Shown in pieces: positions 48,401 through 58,735 of a stretch of DNA of 64,000 nucleotides. The stretch lies in the NCBI RefSeq assembly GCF_026914265.1, contig NC_069135.1:1753001-1817000 (forward strand), written 5' to 3'. This DNA is from Mya arenaria (lineage: Eukaryota > Mollusca > Bivalvia > Myida > Myidae). A model generated the notes under the pieces. It made no database searches, was not told the origin of the DNA, and was given only the letters and a program-made list of their open reading frames with translations. Position 1 is the stretch's first letter, and each line of letters opens with the position of its first letter. The translations under genes and the position numbers were made by a program.

Positions 48401-51107
48401 GTTCATAATACTTATTAAACAAAAAAGTGTGAATAAATATTGAAATGATTTGTCAATGATATAAAATAAGATGATAAAAAGTAATTGAATTTGTAAACAT
48501 CAGCTAACTTTTGGGATTGCTTACTCAAATATACGGACCTTTTCGGTGTTTTCACAGTTTGCAAATTTTTTAATTGGCATTCAATGGCTTCGCCTATCCG
48601 TTTTTATGGTCAGGGTACATCTTCTTTTATGACCTTAATTTCCAATTAAATCGATAATTGACATGGGTATATGCACTAATTGGCATGTCGTTCCACTTAA
48701 GCGAGTGTCATAAACCGAGTGACGTAGAGGACGGAAATCACGGGCCAGCGCGTGGAGATAATGCAGACGATCTAGGACGATCGCAGTTTCGATTTTTTTT
48801 CAAAAATGAAAAACCACGAATTCAAGTACCCACGAAACTGTAAATTTTCGGCAACCCATGAAATTTCATGCCAACGAATATAAATGATTTCACAGTATGC
48901 CACACATTTTGCATATGTGTATATTTATGTACGTTTTTTGTATAAAGGAACGATAACTTACGGCCCAGCTGCGTGTAAATCCGACGAGGGCGTACTTGGA
49001 GGCAACATATGTGGGCATGAAGAACACAGGAAACAACCCTGAAACAAGTTACAATAACACTCAAAACTCGTGTGTTGAAATGTTTTGATTAGTTATGCTT
49101 GTAATAACAAATTATATCTGTTGCCTTTTCCACTACAAAGGATCATTATTACAAATACTAGGGTGCCGCGTATGTATCTCATCTGCGTTATACTTCCAAA
49201 TCAGGACTGTTTATCTAAACCGCCTGTAACCCTCCTCTGGCGGAGCGGCGTACCTGCAGTGGAAGCAACGTTGATGATGACACCGCCCTTCCCTCCCCGG
49301 TCCCTCCGCATGTGTTCGAACGCCAGCATCGAGCCCCGCATGGCTCCCATCTAACACCAAAAGAAACACACAAATAGGCCTCTCGCAATATATATATCGT
49401 CCGCAATATTTTGATCCATTTCTTATGTCTAGTGTGAGTTTATTTTTGTCTTTAAATCAAGAGCAAGTACATGTTTAACTGGACTTTTGATATGCATATA
49501 GCTGCACTTGGATGGTCTCGAAATTCAGCTTGTTGTTATAGCGACCACATTGTGTCCGCACAGAGCGAGAGGTCGGGTGCTCATTCCTCGACATACGCAC
49601 ATAGCATTTCATGTACTAGAGCATGTTGCTCGCGACGAATGAGCATAGTTTGCGGATAACTTTAGTTTAGGGAAGCGTTGGTAAAGGCTGCGAGTATCTC
49701 ACCAGGTTGATCTGCACAGTCTCCTCCACTAGGGTTTCGTTCATGATGCCGGCGTTGTTCACCATCAGGTCGACCGTCGTGAAGCGCTCCACCGCCACCC
49801 GCCACAGATCTGCAGTGATATTTGTATAACTCACGCCAAGAGATGGTTAGTCAGTTGGAAAGAAATCATAGTTTGACCTTCCAGAAACTTTACACATAAG
49901 AAAGATTTTGGAAGACAAAATAATTGAGAATGCCCCCTTATAAAACGGAACGGCATAATGGCCATTATTTGACCCTTTCACACATCATTTGCGATTGCAA
50001 ATGCTTTCACACATTGCATTTTATTATGTACAACAGAACGGGATACGGGGACCTCGGTACAAAAACAGTGGAAAGAAGATTTTATATCCTAGTGTAAAGT
50101 TTGTAGATTACATTAAACTACTGTATAAACTCATACAACGAGGTTAAGCGTTCACCTTTCGTGTCGTCTTCCTTGGTTACGTCACATTTAACAAAGAACG
50201 CCTTGTCCGCACCGTACTGTCGCTGCAGTTCCGCCTCCGTCTGACGGCCCTCCGTCTCGTTGATGTCCGCAACACACACCTGGAGACAGCACATATTATC
50301 AGTGCATGGTGATAGCAATTAAAAAGATTTCTTGTGACGGGGCTCGCTGACAACAGTGCTACAGTAACTTCATGATCTAGCGGTTTTTGCGTATCTATAA
50401 ACGTTTCATTGTTTAACGGTCCGACTGTTCAGAACAATGTTAATAATTGTTACCAACGTTGTAAATGGTATCTTTGTTAACTTTCAAATCTATATTTCTC
50501 TGGGAGTTTCACGGTTCTCTTATGCTCTGCAAATTTCCTAACCAGATTTGGGACAATGTTTTATTAGTAATTGCTTTATGGAACAAATACATATAGGCCA
50601 TCATAGACCATCTCACCTTTAACAGTTAACAGCGATGTCGTTAACATGTTTTGAAAAAAATGGTACTTTTAATGCTTGTTTTGGCGCATAATTGTGCTTT
50701 AGGTGCAACATCACATGAACTATACTCAGTACAAATGGAGTGACACTGAAGCATGTTGTATACCTTGTTTAAGCATAGCCGTTGTTACTTGATAACACAT
50801 GATACGCTATGAATATTTACACTGCCCTGGCATGCTGTGGCGCTTTTACCTAGATAGCTATAGCTGCTAGTTCACTATATATCGTATACCATACCAACTG
50901 TACATAAATGTACATCGACTATTTCTTATTGAACCCACAAACTAATACATAACTAAGTGCGCTATAACTTTACATGTTTGTACACAATTATAAGTTAAAC
51001 TTTAAGGGTCTCACCCTTGCGCCTCGTTTCAGCAACTCCACAGAGAATGCTCGACCAAGCCCACGGGAACCGCCAGTTACTATGACAACTGCGCCCGGTA
51101 TCTTCAT
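45459..51107 (-). CDS. HPGD: 15-hydroxyprostaglandin dehydrogenase [NAD(+)]-like, seven exons, 265 aa
   Basis: Exons (minus strand): 51107-51015, 50279-50156, 49809-49703, 49350-49254, 49038-48962, 45938-45769, 45588-45459; 798 nt in total, human HPGD 266 aa. A classical short-chain dehydrogenase that oxidises the 15-hydroxyl of prostaglandins and related hydroxy fatty acids with NAD+ in the cytosol. Visible: Rossmann loop TGGSRGLG (11-18), Asp36 at the end of beta-2 (NAD rather than NADP preference), NNAG (90-93), and catalytic Ser138, Tyr151 and Lys155 (S-TAG, YVASK) at the same numbers as the human enzyme, which strongly supports exons 1-5. Exon 6 (WAVLCPAFADTSML) uses acceptor GTAG|TCG at 45939-45941; exon 7 uses TTCAG|C at 45589-45591 to keep phase 2. 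The 3,023-bp intron 5 contains a LINE fragment. Which substrate is used in molluscs is not known from sequence. Confidence 0.9.
46142..48897. mobile_element. Two ends of a small palindromic TIR element separated by a 2.6-kb insert
   Basis: TACTGTGAAATCATT at 46142-46156 and its exact reverse complement at 48883-48897 (TA plus a 13-bp TIR, as in TA-target elements). A 24-bp block CCACGAATTCAAG..CCCACGAAA occurs in direct orientation next to both ends (46204-46227 and 48814-48837, two mismatches). This is consistent with one small MITE split by a later insertion that duplicated this block, or with two separate partial MITE copies. The insert holds the LINE fragment. All of it lies in intron 5 of the HPGD-like gene. 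Confidence 0.6.
46400..47699 (+). pseudogene. Non-LTR retrotransposon (LINE) ORF2 fragment: reverse transcriptase C-terminal half and zinc-knuckle tail
   Basis: The first frame (to 47086) contains the RT catalytic box LLLFADDAV, then SYCRKWNLTVNIDKTKVMVF and FNYLGIVFSSGG, typical of LINE palm and thumb. The second frame (47118-47699) is in another phase and ends with CSLCNLNDIEDEFHFVLKC, the CCHC-like motif found at the C-terminus of many LINE ORF2 proteins. The frame change near 47,080 and the lack of endonuclease and N-terminal RT motifs show a 5'-truncated, inactive copy. AT-rich 3' UTR-like DNA continues to about 48,210. It is antisense to the HPGD-like gene. Confidence 0.85.
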
Positions 51108-53613
51108 TTTTGAAAGTTAAAGAGGCCTCTAACTGTTAAATATATCCTCCAGAAATAATGTCAAGTGGTCATTTAACACGCGTACATGTACACAAAGTCA
51201 AGTCCGGTTTAAATAGTAAAGTGAATTGTTTATGAGTAGCTCCGACACATTTATATTACAGGGACGTAGCAGCCTCATGTATATATATAAACATTATAAC
51301 CAAGATAAAGTCAATCATACATTTTCAAAGTGAACATACTTAATTTATTATCATCAATTTTTATTATCATTATTGTTGAATACGGTGGCGCACTGGCCTT
51401 TAAGATGGGATGGGAACCTGTCATGGCGAAGCTTTCCGGGTGACGGAAGCAGTATTAGTATTATCTTTTCCACACACTCTCTCTCACGCCCTCATTTATT
51501 ATAAAATCAGAAAGTCAACAAAGTTATGGTTTGTGTACAAAATATATAACAACTTCAATTTAAAAGAAGTGATTGTCCGTTAATGGTGGAACTTTTAAAG
51601 AAAGGGAAATAGAAAATGACAACAATCACCATCTTAAGGTTTAACAACAGCTATAGTTTATGATTCATCCCTTATAGTATTAAAAATGTACTAATTCAGC
51701 ATCGAACAAAAATTTATAAACTGAGTAAATTTAAATAAAAAGACTTAAAATGACTAATTATTTAATATAGCATTCATGTCACTCGGTGCATTTCTAACGA
51801 TATATTGTTTCATCCGTTTCTACGCCAGTGTCCCAATTATGTTAGTTATATTTGATTATATGAAATACAATGTCAAATCTTCTCGAAATCACTCGTAAAC
51901 GGTAATACCATGCCAAAATAGTTATGTGTTCAATAGTGTCTGGTTGTTTTTTAGGTCTTAAGAAAGAGCATGACTTTGAAACAAAATATTGCTAATTTAA
52001 CAATTAGTGATTTATTATCAGTTTGCAGAAGAAAAATTAAGTTAGCCATACTAATATATTCTGAATAGTACCTTGGTATAATTTCTACGAACACCAGCAT
52101 ACACTGGACATTATTGTACTCGACTTCCAGGTCGTTTTAGTAACAAAAGGAACACTTTCTCTCATTTCTTACAATATTATCATGTCTCCCAATTTCAATA
52201 TTTAATCTATGGAACGCTAGTCGTAATTTTGCAAGTACTTGTCTGTACCTAGCTTCTATGTTGTTGTTTTATTTTGACACGTTTTTGTTTGTTGCTTTTT
52301 CAGTGCCGACGCTAAACTAAAATCGATTTGGTATGGCCTAACATTTATTAAACCCCATCCTCATTTCGTAAGTGGGCGGGAAAGGCTAGAAACCACTTGG
52401 TTTGGTATACTTTTATCAATATTAATTTAGTCCACATTCATAATCTCATTCTAGTATATTGTCAATTTAAATTTCTTTTTAAAAACTCATGATTTGTCAC
52501 TATAAATAATCGCATGTAGTTTGCCGTATTATTATATGTGAATATGTTCACAATCACTACCGTGAGTTAAAAGGCTATCTTTGAAAACTCTTTATTTTTG
52601 TACAAAAACTTCATCAGCAGCTTCTCTCTCTCTCTATTCCTTTCAATGATTGCATTTGGGATCAAGCTTTGTCCCATCAATCCAGTACTTATTTAGACTA
52701 CTTTTAAATTATGAAACCCAAATCAGCATTTTCTCAAATATTTGAAGAGCTCTTCAAAAAATTAAAGACGTCTTCAGTTCCATTAAAGAGAGCTCTAAAC
52801 AATCGAATTAATCTTAGCACCAATTGATTTAGAGGTATCCGGCTATATCATTTCCAAGGAGAGCTCTTCAATTCAATTGAAGATATTTCCAAATCGACTG
52901 AATTGACTGGCTCTGCAATTGAATACGAATGGATTGAACTAACTCATCAAATAGTCGAGTTTATGTAGATTAGGCCGAAACAGTACATTCCAATCTGTAA
53001 ACAGCACGTCGAAAAGCACTACACACGGAAACATGCACTTAAGTGAGTTTATGCTTCTGTGTATAGGTGATACAATTCCATTCCGAAATGCCACAAAAAG
53101 ACAAACGTATGTCTTGGTGAACAACCATAACAGTCTTCAAATTTAAGTTCACTTAAAATTTCGTATGAAGCAGCCATTTTCCTGACAAGCGCTCAGATAA
53201 TAGCGAAATAGACGAGAATGGGACATTGAATTTGGCTTGTTCGTCTAAAGACAATATAGTTATACCGACATATTGCAGACCATTTCAAGGAATCAACCCC
53301 GCTGTTCATGGAATCTAGTTAAAAATGGATTGTTTCTACGTTAATTAAAAAACTGGACTCTACCATGAAATCCGGTAAGTTTGAGTTACATACCTTGTAT
53401 CTTTCTTTGTATATCAAATGCATTAAATATCTTCAGATGTGTTGTTTACCTCATTATATGTACCCAAAATGATATTAACCAACATTTTAGACACAAACAA
53501 TGAGCCAGAGGCCTGTGGATTTGGGGTCATACTATGAAATGAATTGTTAGCTTAAAAGGCTAGTTTAATGAATCTTTGGCATGTTAATTCCCTGCTGTGC
53601 ATCCCTTTATATT
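51108..53613. other. Upstream of HPGD-like gene; no gene recognised
   Basis: The first few hundred bases are the presumed HPGD promoter, with no evident TATA box. The rest is AT-rich. Around 52,740-52,920 there is a cluster of GAGCTCTTCA / TGAAGAGCTC motifs, including the palindrome TGAAGAGCTCTTCA, probably a repeat relic. Confidence 0.35.
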
Positions 53614-54100
53614 CAGTGTGTGAATACCACGTGATAAATTGCGTCATAAATGATTCGTTGAAAGGCAATATTTTGCATCGGATCAAGAATTTAAACAAAG
53701 AAAACTAAACCATTTCTGCACCATTTTAAATTAAACATAGCGCAGTCTATGCCGCTTACAGAGCCCCGCCTACGGTCTTGTACCAGAGTTTTATGAAGAG
53801 TTTAGTTTCTTTAAACACTCCGACAAACCTTTTTATAAAACTACCGCCTGACGGAGCACCTTCTTAACATTTTTTTGGAGAACATGTTTGTCGAAGTGTT
53901 TGAGGAAACAAATCACCTAATCATACTCCGGTTATTAAATGAAGGTGAGGCTCTTCAAGCGACATAGACTGCACATTGTTTCACTTAAAATGGTGAAGAA
54001 AAAGAAAAGTTATCTTTGTTTAAAGTTTTCATTCGAAGCCAAATGCTGCGTTCCGACGTAGCATTTATGACGTAATTTATCACGTGGTATACTCACACTG
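53614..54100. mobile_element. 487-bp TIR element (MITE-like) with CACGTG in its ends
   Basis: The left terminus begins CAGTGTGTGAATACCACGTG (53614) and continues ATAAATTGCGTCATAAATG; the right terminus is its inverted copy, ending CACGTGGTATACTCACACTG at 54100. About 36-40 bp of inverted repeat with few mismatches. No coding capacity and no clear target duplication. A truncated relative lies at 44950-45111. Confidence 0.7.
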
Positions 54101-54615
54101 TTATTGCACTGATGTCACAGAAGGGGTCGACTTGCTTGTGTATGTTTTTATTGGCTCAGGGACATTGAGAGTGAACGCTTTTAGAGTTGATAACCTCACT
54201 AAAACTATAAGCAATATGCACAGCCCATAAGTAAATAATAAACAAATAGAAGTGTTTTAATAGTTATTTAATTTATATATTTCAATCCACTTTACATACA
54301 TGGTAAATATTGTTATATCCAAAACATTTGGTCCCGATGGATTGGTAGTCTGTTCTCTAGTTCCGTCTGGAGACCATTTCTTTTAAATATGATACAAATA
54401 TCAATTTCCAAAACGTTTTACAATTATTATTATTATTTTTAACAAATTCATTCATGTTAGTGATATATGATGTATCATAATTTCATTCCATTTATGTTGT
54501 ATAATATAAATCATATTAATGGGCTATTATATATGTTACATAACTCTTATTCTAATTCTAAAGCTTTGTAATAATAATTATTAAATATTATTTGAAAAAG
54601 TGAACAAAATAAACC
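54101..54615. other. Intergenic, no feature recognised
   Basis: AT-rich DNA between two transposon remnants. No exon or repeat unit is evident. Confidence 0.4.
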
Positions 54616-55378
54616 TAGTATAATAATAATAATAATAATAATAACAACTTTATTTAACGAAGGTTACATACTAAGTGTACAATCATTACAGACATACTAC
54701 TTATTTCCAGCATGGCCTTCACACAAAAAGTATTACAAAAACACATGTACTAAGTTACATATTAAGCAAAATACAAAACATACAATCACACTATCACTAT
54801 CATACATTTCTTCGACAAACACAACTCAGTTTAATATGATGATTATAAATTACAATAATTTCATACTGTAAATAATGTAGATATATTCAGTAAAACCACA
54901 TTCAATCAATATATTTACATATTTGGTAGTATCCATTACAAGTTGTTGCAAGAATGTCATATACGTACATTAACACAATTCATGTAAACAATGAACTATT
55001 TATTATAATGTGAATTAAATAAAGTGTCAAGATTTTTTGTTCATGTGATAAAATTATTCTGCCAATAAGTACCCTTTTAATGCATGTTTAAAGGCTGGTA
55101 GCTTATCTTGACATTTAATGTATGTAGGAAGATAATTCCAAATTTTCATTGCTTTATAGGCAAATGTATTTTTGATATAGTTTTTTCTAGGTTTTACAAC
55201 AAAAAGATCCTTGTTTTCTGAAGAACGCAAGTTATAGTGCTCATTTTTGGCAAATGTTAACAATTCTGTGAAGTACGAAGGAGTCAAACATTTCATGCTT
55301 TTGAAAACAAGTAATGAAAGATGATAATAGCACCTGTCTTCAAAAGATAATGATGTTTTGGTCATTTGTTAAAAACCC
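54616..55378 (-). mobile_element. 5'-truncated LINE, minus strand, with C-terminal ORF2 fragment and ATT-repeat tail
   Basis: A 103-codon frame (55365-55054) contains SLLVFKSMKCLTPSYF, HYNLRSSE, FAYKAMKIWNYLP and LPAFKHALKGYLL, the conserved last ~100 residues of CR1/jockey-type LINE ORF2 proteins, ending in a natural stop. A ~400-bp 3' UTR follows and ends in AATAAAGTTG followed by an ATT triplet tail (54617-54645 on the plus strand), the usual microsatellite-like 3' end of such elements. Everything upstream of the last ORF segment is missing, so the copy is dead on arrival. Confidence 0.8.
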
Positions 55379-56280
55379 CCAGGACACTTCGATCTGAGAT
55401 CTGATAGGCAGCATAGGATAATTAAGATACTGATCAATAAACAGAAGTTGTTTACTACACACATATTTCTGGTAGGGCGAGCTATTGTAGGGGGGGGGGG
55501 GGGGGGGTCACTTATAGTAGGCTGAAACTAGGCCTTTAAATTGATAGTTTTACCTGAACTTCAATTACTTGTGTCGCAAATTAAGAAGACCGTTAATCAT
55601 AATATTTTAAGTCTGGTCAATTAATCTTTAAGAATATGACCAATTATTTCAAAACATTTTTTGAAACAATAAACAATGAATATCCTTAGGAAAAATAGTC
55701 GAAGGAAGATAATCAGAAACTTCAACATCAGATTGTATCACAAATCGAGCATAGACTTATTGCATAATTGCTGGATTCGATTCTATACAAATCCTTATTT
55801 TCTGTGTATTATAGTGCAAACAAAAAGGTAGAAAAGAGATTTTGTCATCCGATTTCTTTACGATGCAGAGTAAAACAAATATGATAACCTTTCTATCTCT
55901 AAAAAGGGCTGAACTACTTTTGATTTCTGAAGTACTTGCATAAGTGCGAATAATGTTGTTTGAGACAACATAAAATACAGAAAAAGGTGTAAATCACCGA
56001 GGGATACAAACATTATAGAATTGTTTATATTTATAAAAAGGGCACACTATAGGTTGATGCATTTTTATTTTATTTTAATGCATTATTATGTTTAACTTTT
56101 TAACTTTATTGATGAAAAAATGAAACAATATGTGATTTCTGTACAGAAAAAAAATGTTAGCCTAAATATTAATAGTATAAGCTATGTGGCCACAAAGTCC
56201 CCAGTCATAAAAGCACCAAAATATCGCTAATATTTTTTGTCTGTTCATAAATCATATGCTTTTTTTGTTTTGATCATTAA
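55379..56280. other. Intergenic, with an 18-bp G run
   Basis: No gene is recognised. A homopolymer of 18 G lies at 55490-55507. The rest is AT-rich. Confidence 0.5.
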
Positions 56281-58004
56281 GGCCACACCAAATTAATGTT
56301 TAGTCCTCTGATTTTTGCCCAAAAAAATTGGAGCGAGCGAGCGAAATATTTTTTTTGTCAGTTTTCATAAAAACCGAAGCGAGCGAAGAACGAAAACATT
56401 TTTTTCCTTATACTTAATATAAATAAGAAAGATTGTTCAAAATAATTGCCCTTAAACCCATTTTAATGCCATCTTGAACTGAACCTCTTATGGACATTGG
56501 GAAAATGTCGAAATACACACTATTTATTCATCCGTGTTTAGTACAAACATTATATGGATTAATCTAATTTCTTATATAATTAAAACGTAATTAAATATGA
56601 TGAACATTCATAATAATAAATAACCCTGCTTTTAGTAAAAAGTTTTAAACGACTTATATAAATCTACCTGAATCAGTTTAACATCATATGCAACTGTATT
56701 TAGACATAACTTAGGATTGATTATGGATTTGTAAAAAATGATCACTTACACAGGCATCATCAAACATCAGACTCCATATAACATAGACTAAATTTTGTTT
56801 TTATTATCATAGGAAATGCAATGACATGTGCTTATTAAAACAAAAAGAACAAGGGTATTTTTCAGAGTACTTTTTTGGTTATTTAGATGTTTTTATGCAC
56901 CAGCCAATTGTATATGCCCCCCCCATAAGTCCGGAATAGCGGGGACTTTGACTTCCGGTCTCTCAAAACCCGGGTAAAATACCCGACCTGCAGGGACACA
57001 ATGCTGGTAAAATCCCTGCCAAAAGGCCCCACAACCCCGAATACCTATGTGAGGCCCATTCCCGACTATTTTCAATATGAAGACAAAACTACATTCACTA
57101 GGCACTGCGGGGCCACATGAAAGGTAAAAACACAGCCCATTGCCCTTGCTGTCCCCGGTATACCCCTGGAACAAGGGCGAGGGGTGGGCGGGGCAGTGGT
57201 TACAATTGACAAGTGCATTACAATCTCGGATTATGCTGCAAATAAAAACAAAATAAAAGGTGATAAACTTAGGCTTACTTATGTCGAGGTATATCCAGAC
57301 CAGTGTTTATATCGCTATTTGTAAAAAGATATTTGTTCAAAACTGTGGTTTTGTCAGAATTTGATCAAAAATGAGCTTGATACATCAATTTGGACCAAAC
57401 AATGACTCAAGTTCCAGTTAAGTTGACCTGTCATCCTCAGCATCGTCGTAACGAGGTAAAATTTTGGTCCCTTGTATAATGACTTGAATAAATTAGTACT
57501 AAGTTGATCATTCCGATTTCCATTCAAAACGAGTCACTTATTAAGCAATATAATCGCTACCAGTCTCAGATACACATGCTTTATTGCATAATGATTGCTT
57601 TAAAGAATGATCCTTCAGTGCATGAGACGATCAACAATGACTTCAAGCATGCTCAAAACATATTTATTGTCAAAAATAAGATTTAATTTCCAAACTTCGA
57701 GCCACATTGTTTATACCGGAAGCCGCCATTTTAATTGAATTTATTGAAACCCATGCTAAACCGATCGATATACAGTATAAAACACTACGCATCGGTAACT
57801 TCCCTTTACAAAAACACGAAAACTAGCGTAGAAAAATTATACTTGATTATTTTTAGACTTTTAATAAATTATTACCTGAAAAAAATCTGCTTGGCGATCA
57901 AAATGGAGGTGCGGGCGCACAAAAAAAATAAAATTTTTTTTTTTACATTTTCAAAAAAATAGGAGCGGTAAATCCGCGGAACGAAATATCAATTTGGTGT
58001 GGCC
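56281..58004. mobile_element. PIF/Harbinger-like non-autonomous element with TAA target duplication
   Basis: The left end GGCCACACCAAATT (56281-56294) and right end AATTTGGTGTGGCC (57991-58004) are perfect 14-bp inverted repeats flanked by TAA (56278-56280 and 58005-58007). A 3-bp TWA-type duplication with GGCC-type ends fits PIF/Harbinger. Subterminal GAGCGAGCGAG and GGAGCGG...CCGCGGAACG motifs are present. There is no transposase frame. A second element (56896-57217) is nested inside. Confidence 0.7.
56896..57217. mobile_element. Nested 322-bp MITE with TTA target duplication
   Basis: The left end TGCACCAGCCAATTGTA (56896) and right end TACAATTGACAAGTGCA (to 57217) are imperfect 17-bp inverted repeats, directly flanked by TTA on both sides (56893-56895, 57218-57220), a PIF/Harbinger-type duplication. 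The interior is notably GC-rich for this window (CCGGAATAGCGGGGACTT, AACCCGGGTAAAATACCCG) and includes short inverted motifs. Confidence 0.75.
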
Positions 58005-58106
58005 TAAAATCAAATGAGTTAAAAATAATAATACATTAATTTTGCACCTTTTAACAAAGCATTTATAAATGAGGAATATTTATAACTACAATATAAATGG
58101 GTTCAA

Positions 58107-58112
58107 TTTATT
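58107..58112 (-). promoter_or_regulatory. Candidate polyadenylation signal downstream of the Toll-like receptor
   Basis: AATAAA on the minus strand about 620 bp past the receptor stop codon. If used, the 44-bp minisatellite would lie in the 3' UTR. Confidence 0.3.
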
Positions 58113-58246
58113 GTAGAACAACAACAACAACAACACGAGAATGATGATCAAATATTTTATATGAAATTTTAGATATGAGTTTTTAGGACATAACACATAA
58201 TGAACATGTTTGTTTCCATGAGATATCAATTGTATTTCCTCTCCGA

Positions 58247-58554
58247 CAGTTAGTATTTTAACTCGTGGCTGCGCCGCTGGTGAACACCAATAGTTAGTAT
58301 TTTTACTCGTGGCTGCCCCGCTGGTGAACACCAATAGTTAGTATTTTTACTCGTGGCTGCGCCGCTGGTGAACACCAATAGTTAGTATTTTTACTCGTGG
58401 CTGCGCCGCTGGTGAACACCAATAGTTAGTATTTTTACTCATGGCTGCGCCGCTGGTGAACACCAATAGTTAGTATTTTTACTCGTGGCTGCGCCGCTGG
58501 TGAACATCGACTGTTAGTATTTTAACTCGTGGCTACGCCGCTGGTGAACACATT
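58247..58554. repeat. 44-bp minisatellite next to the Toll-like receptor 3' end, about 7 copies
   Basis: The unit is GTTAGTATTTTTACTCGTGG followed by CTGCGCCGCTGGTGAACACC and AATA, with a 44-bp period (58321 to 58365). Each unit holds two small inverted repeats, GGCTGCGCC and TGGTGAACACCA. Outer copies are slightly shorter (TTTTAACTCGTGG). It lies about 180 bp past the stop codon of the receptor. Confidence 0.95.
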
Positions 58555-58735
58555 ATTTTCAGTTCTTACTCGATGAAATGTAATCGATATCTCACTGATA
58601 CAAACAATATCCTCTAGGTGTCGAACAAACGGAATGTTAAGGCGTAAGTTTTTAATATAAGACCCGTATATATTAGACTGCTAATGCCACTTAAGCCTAT
58701 CGTTAAGGGATATTTCACCGTTAACAACATGTTCA

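Noticed and set aside
49471..49659. tRNA/SINE-like phrase GGTCGGGTGCTCATTCC in an HPGD intron
   Set aside because: Only the B-box resemblance is present; no paired acceptor or A box could be found.
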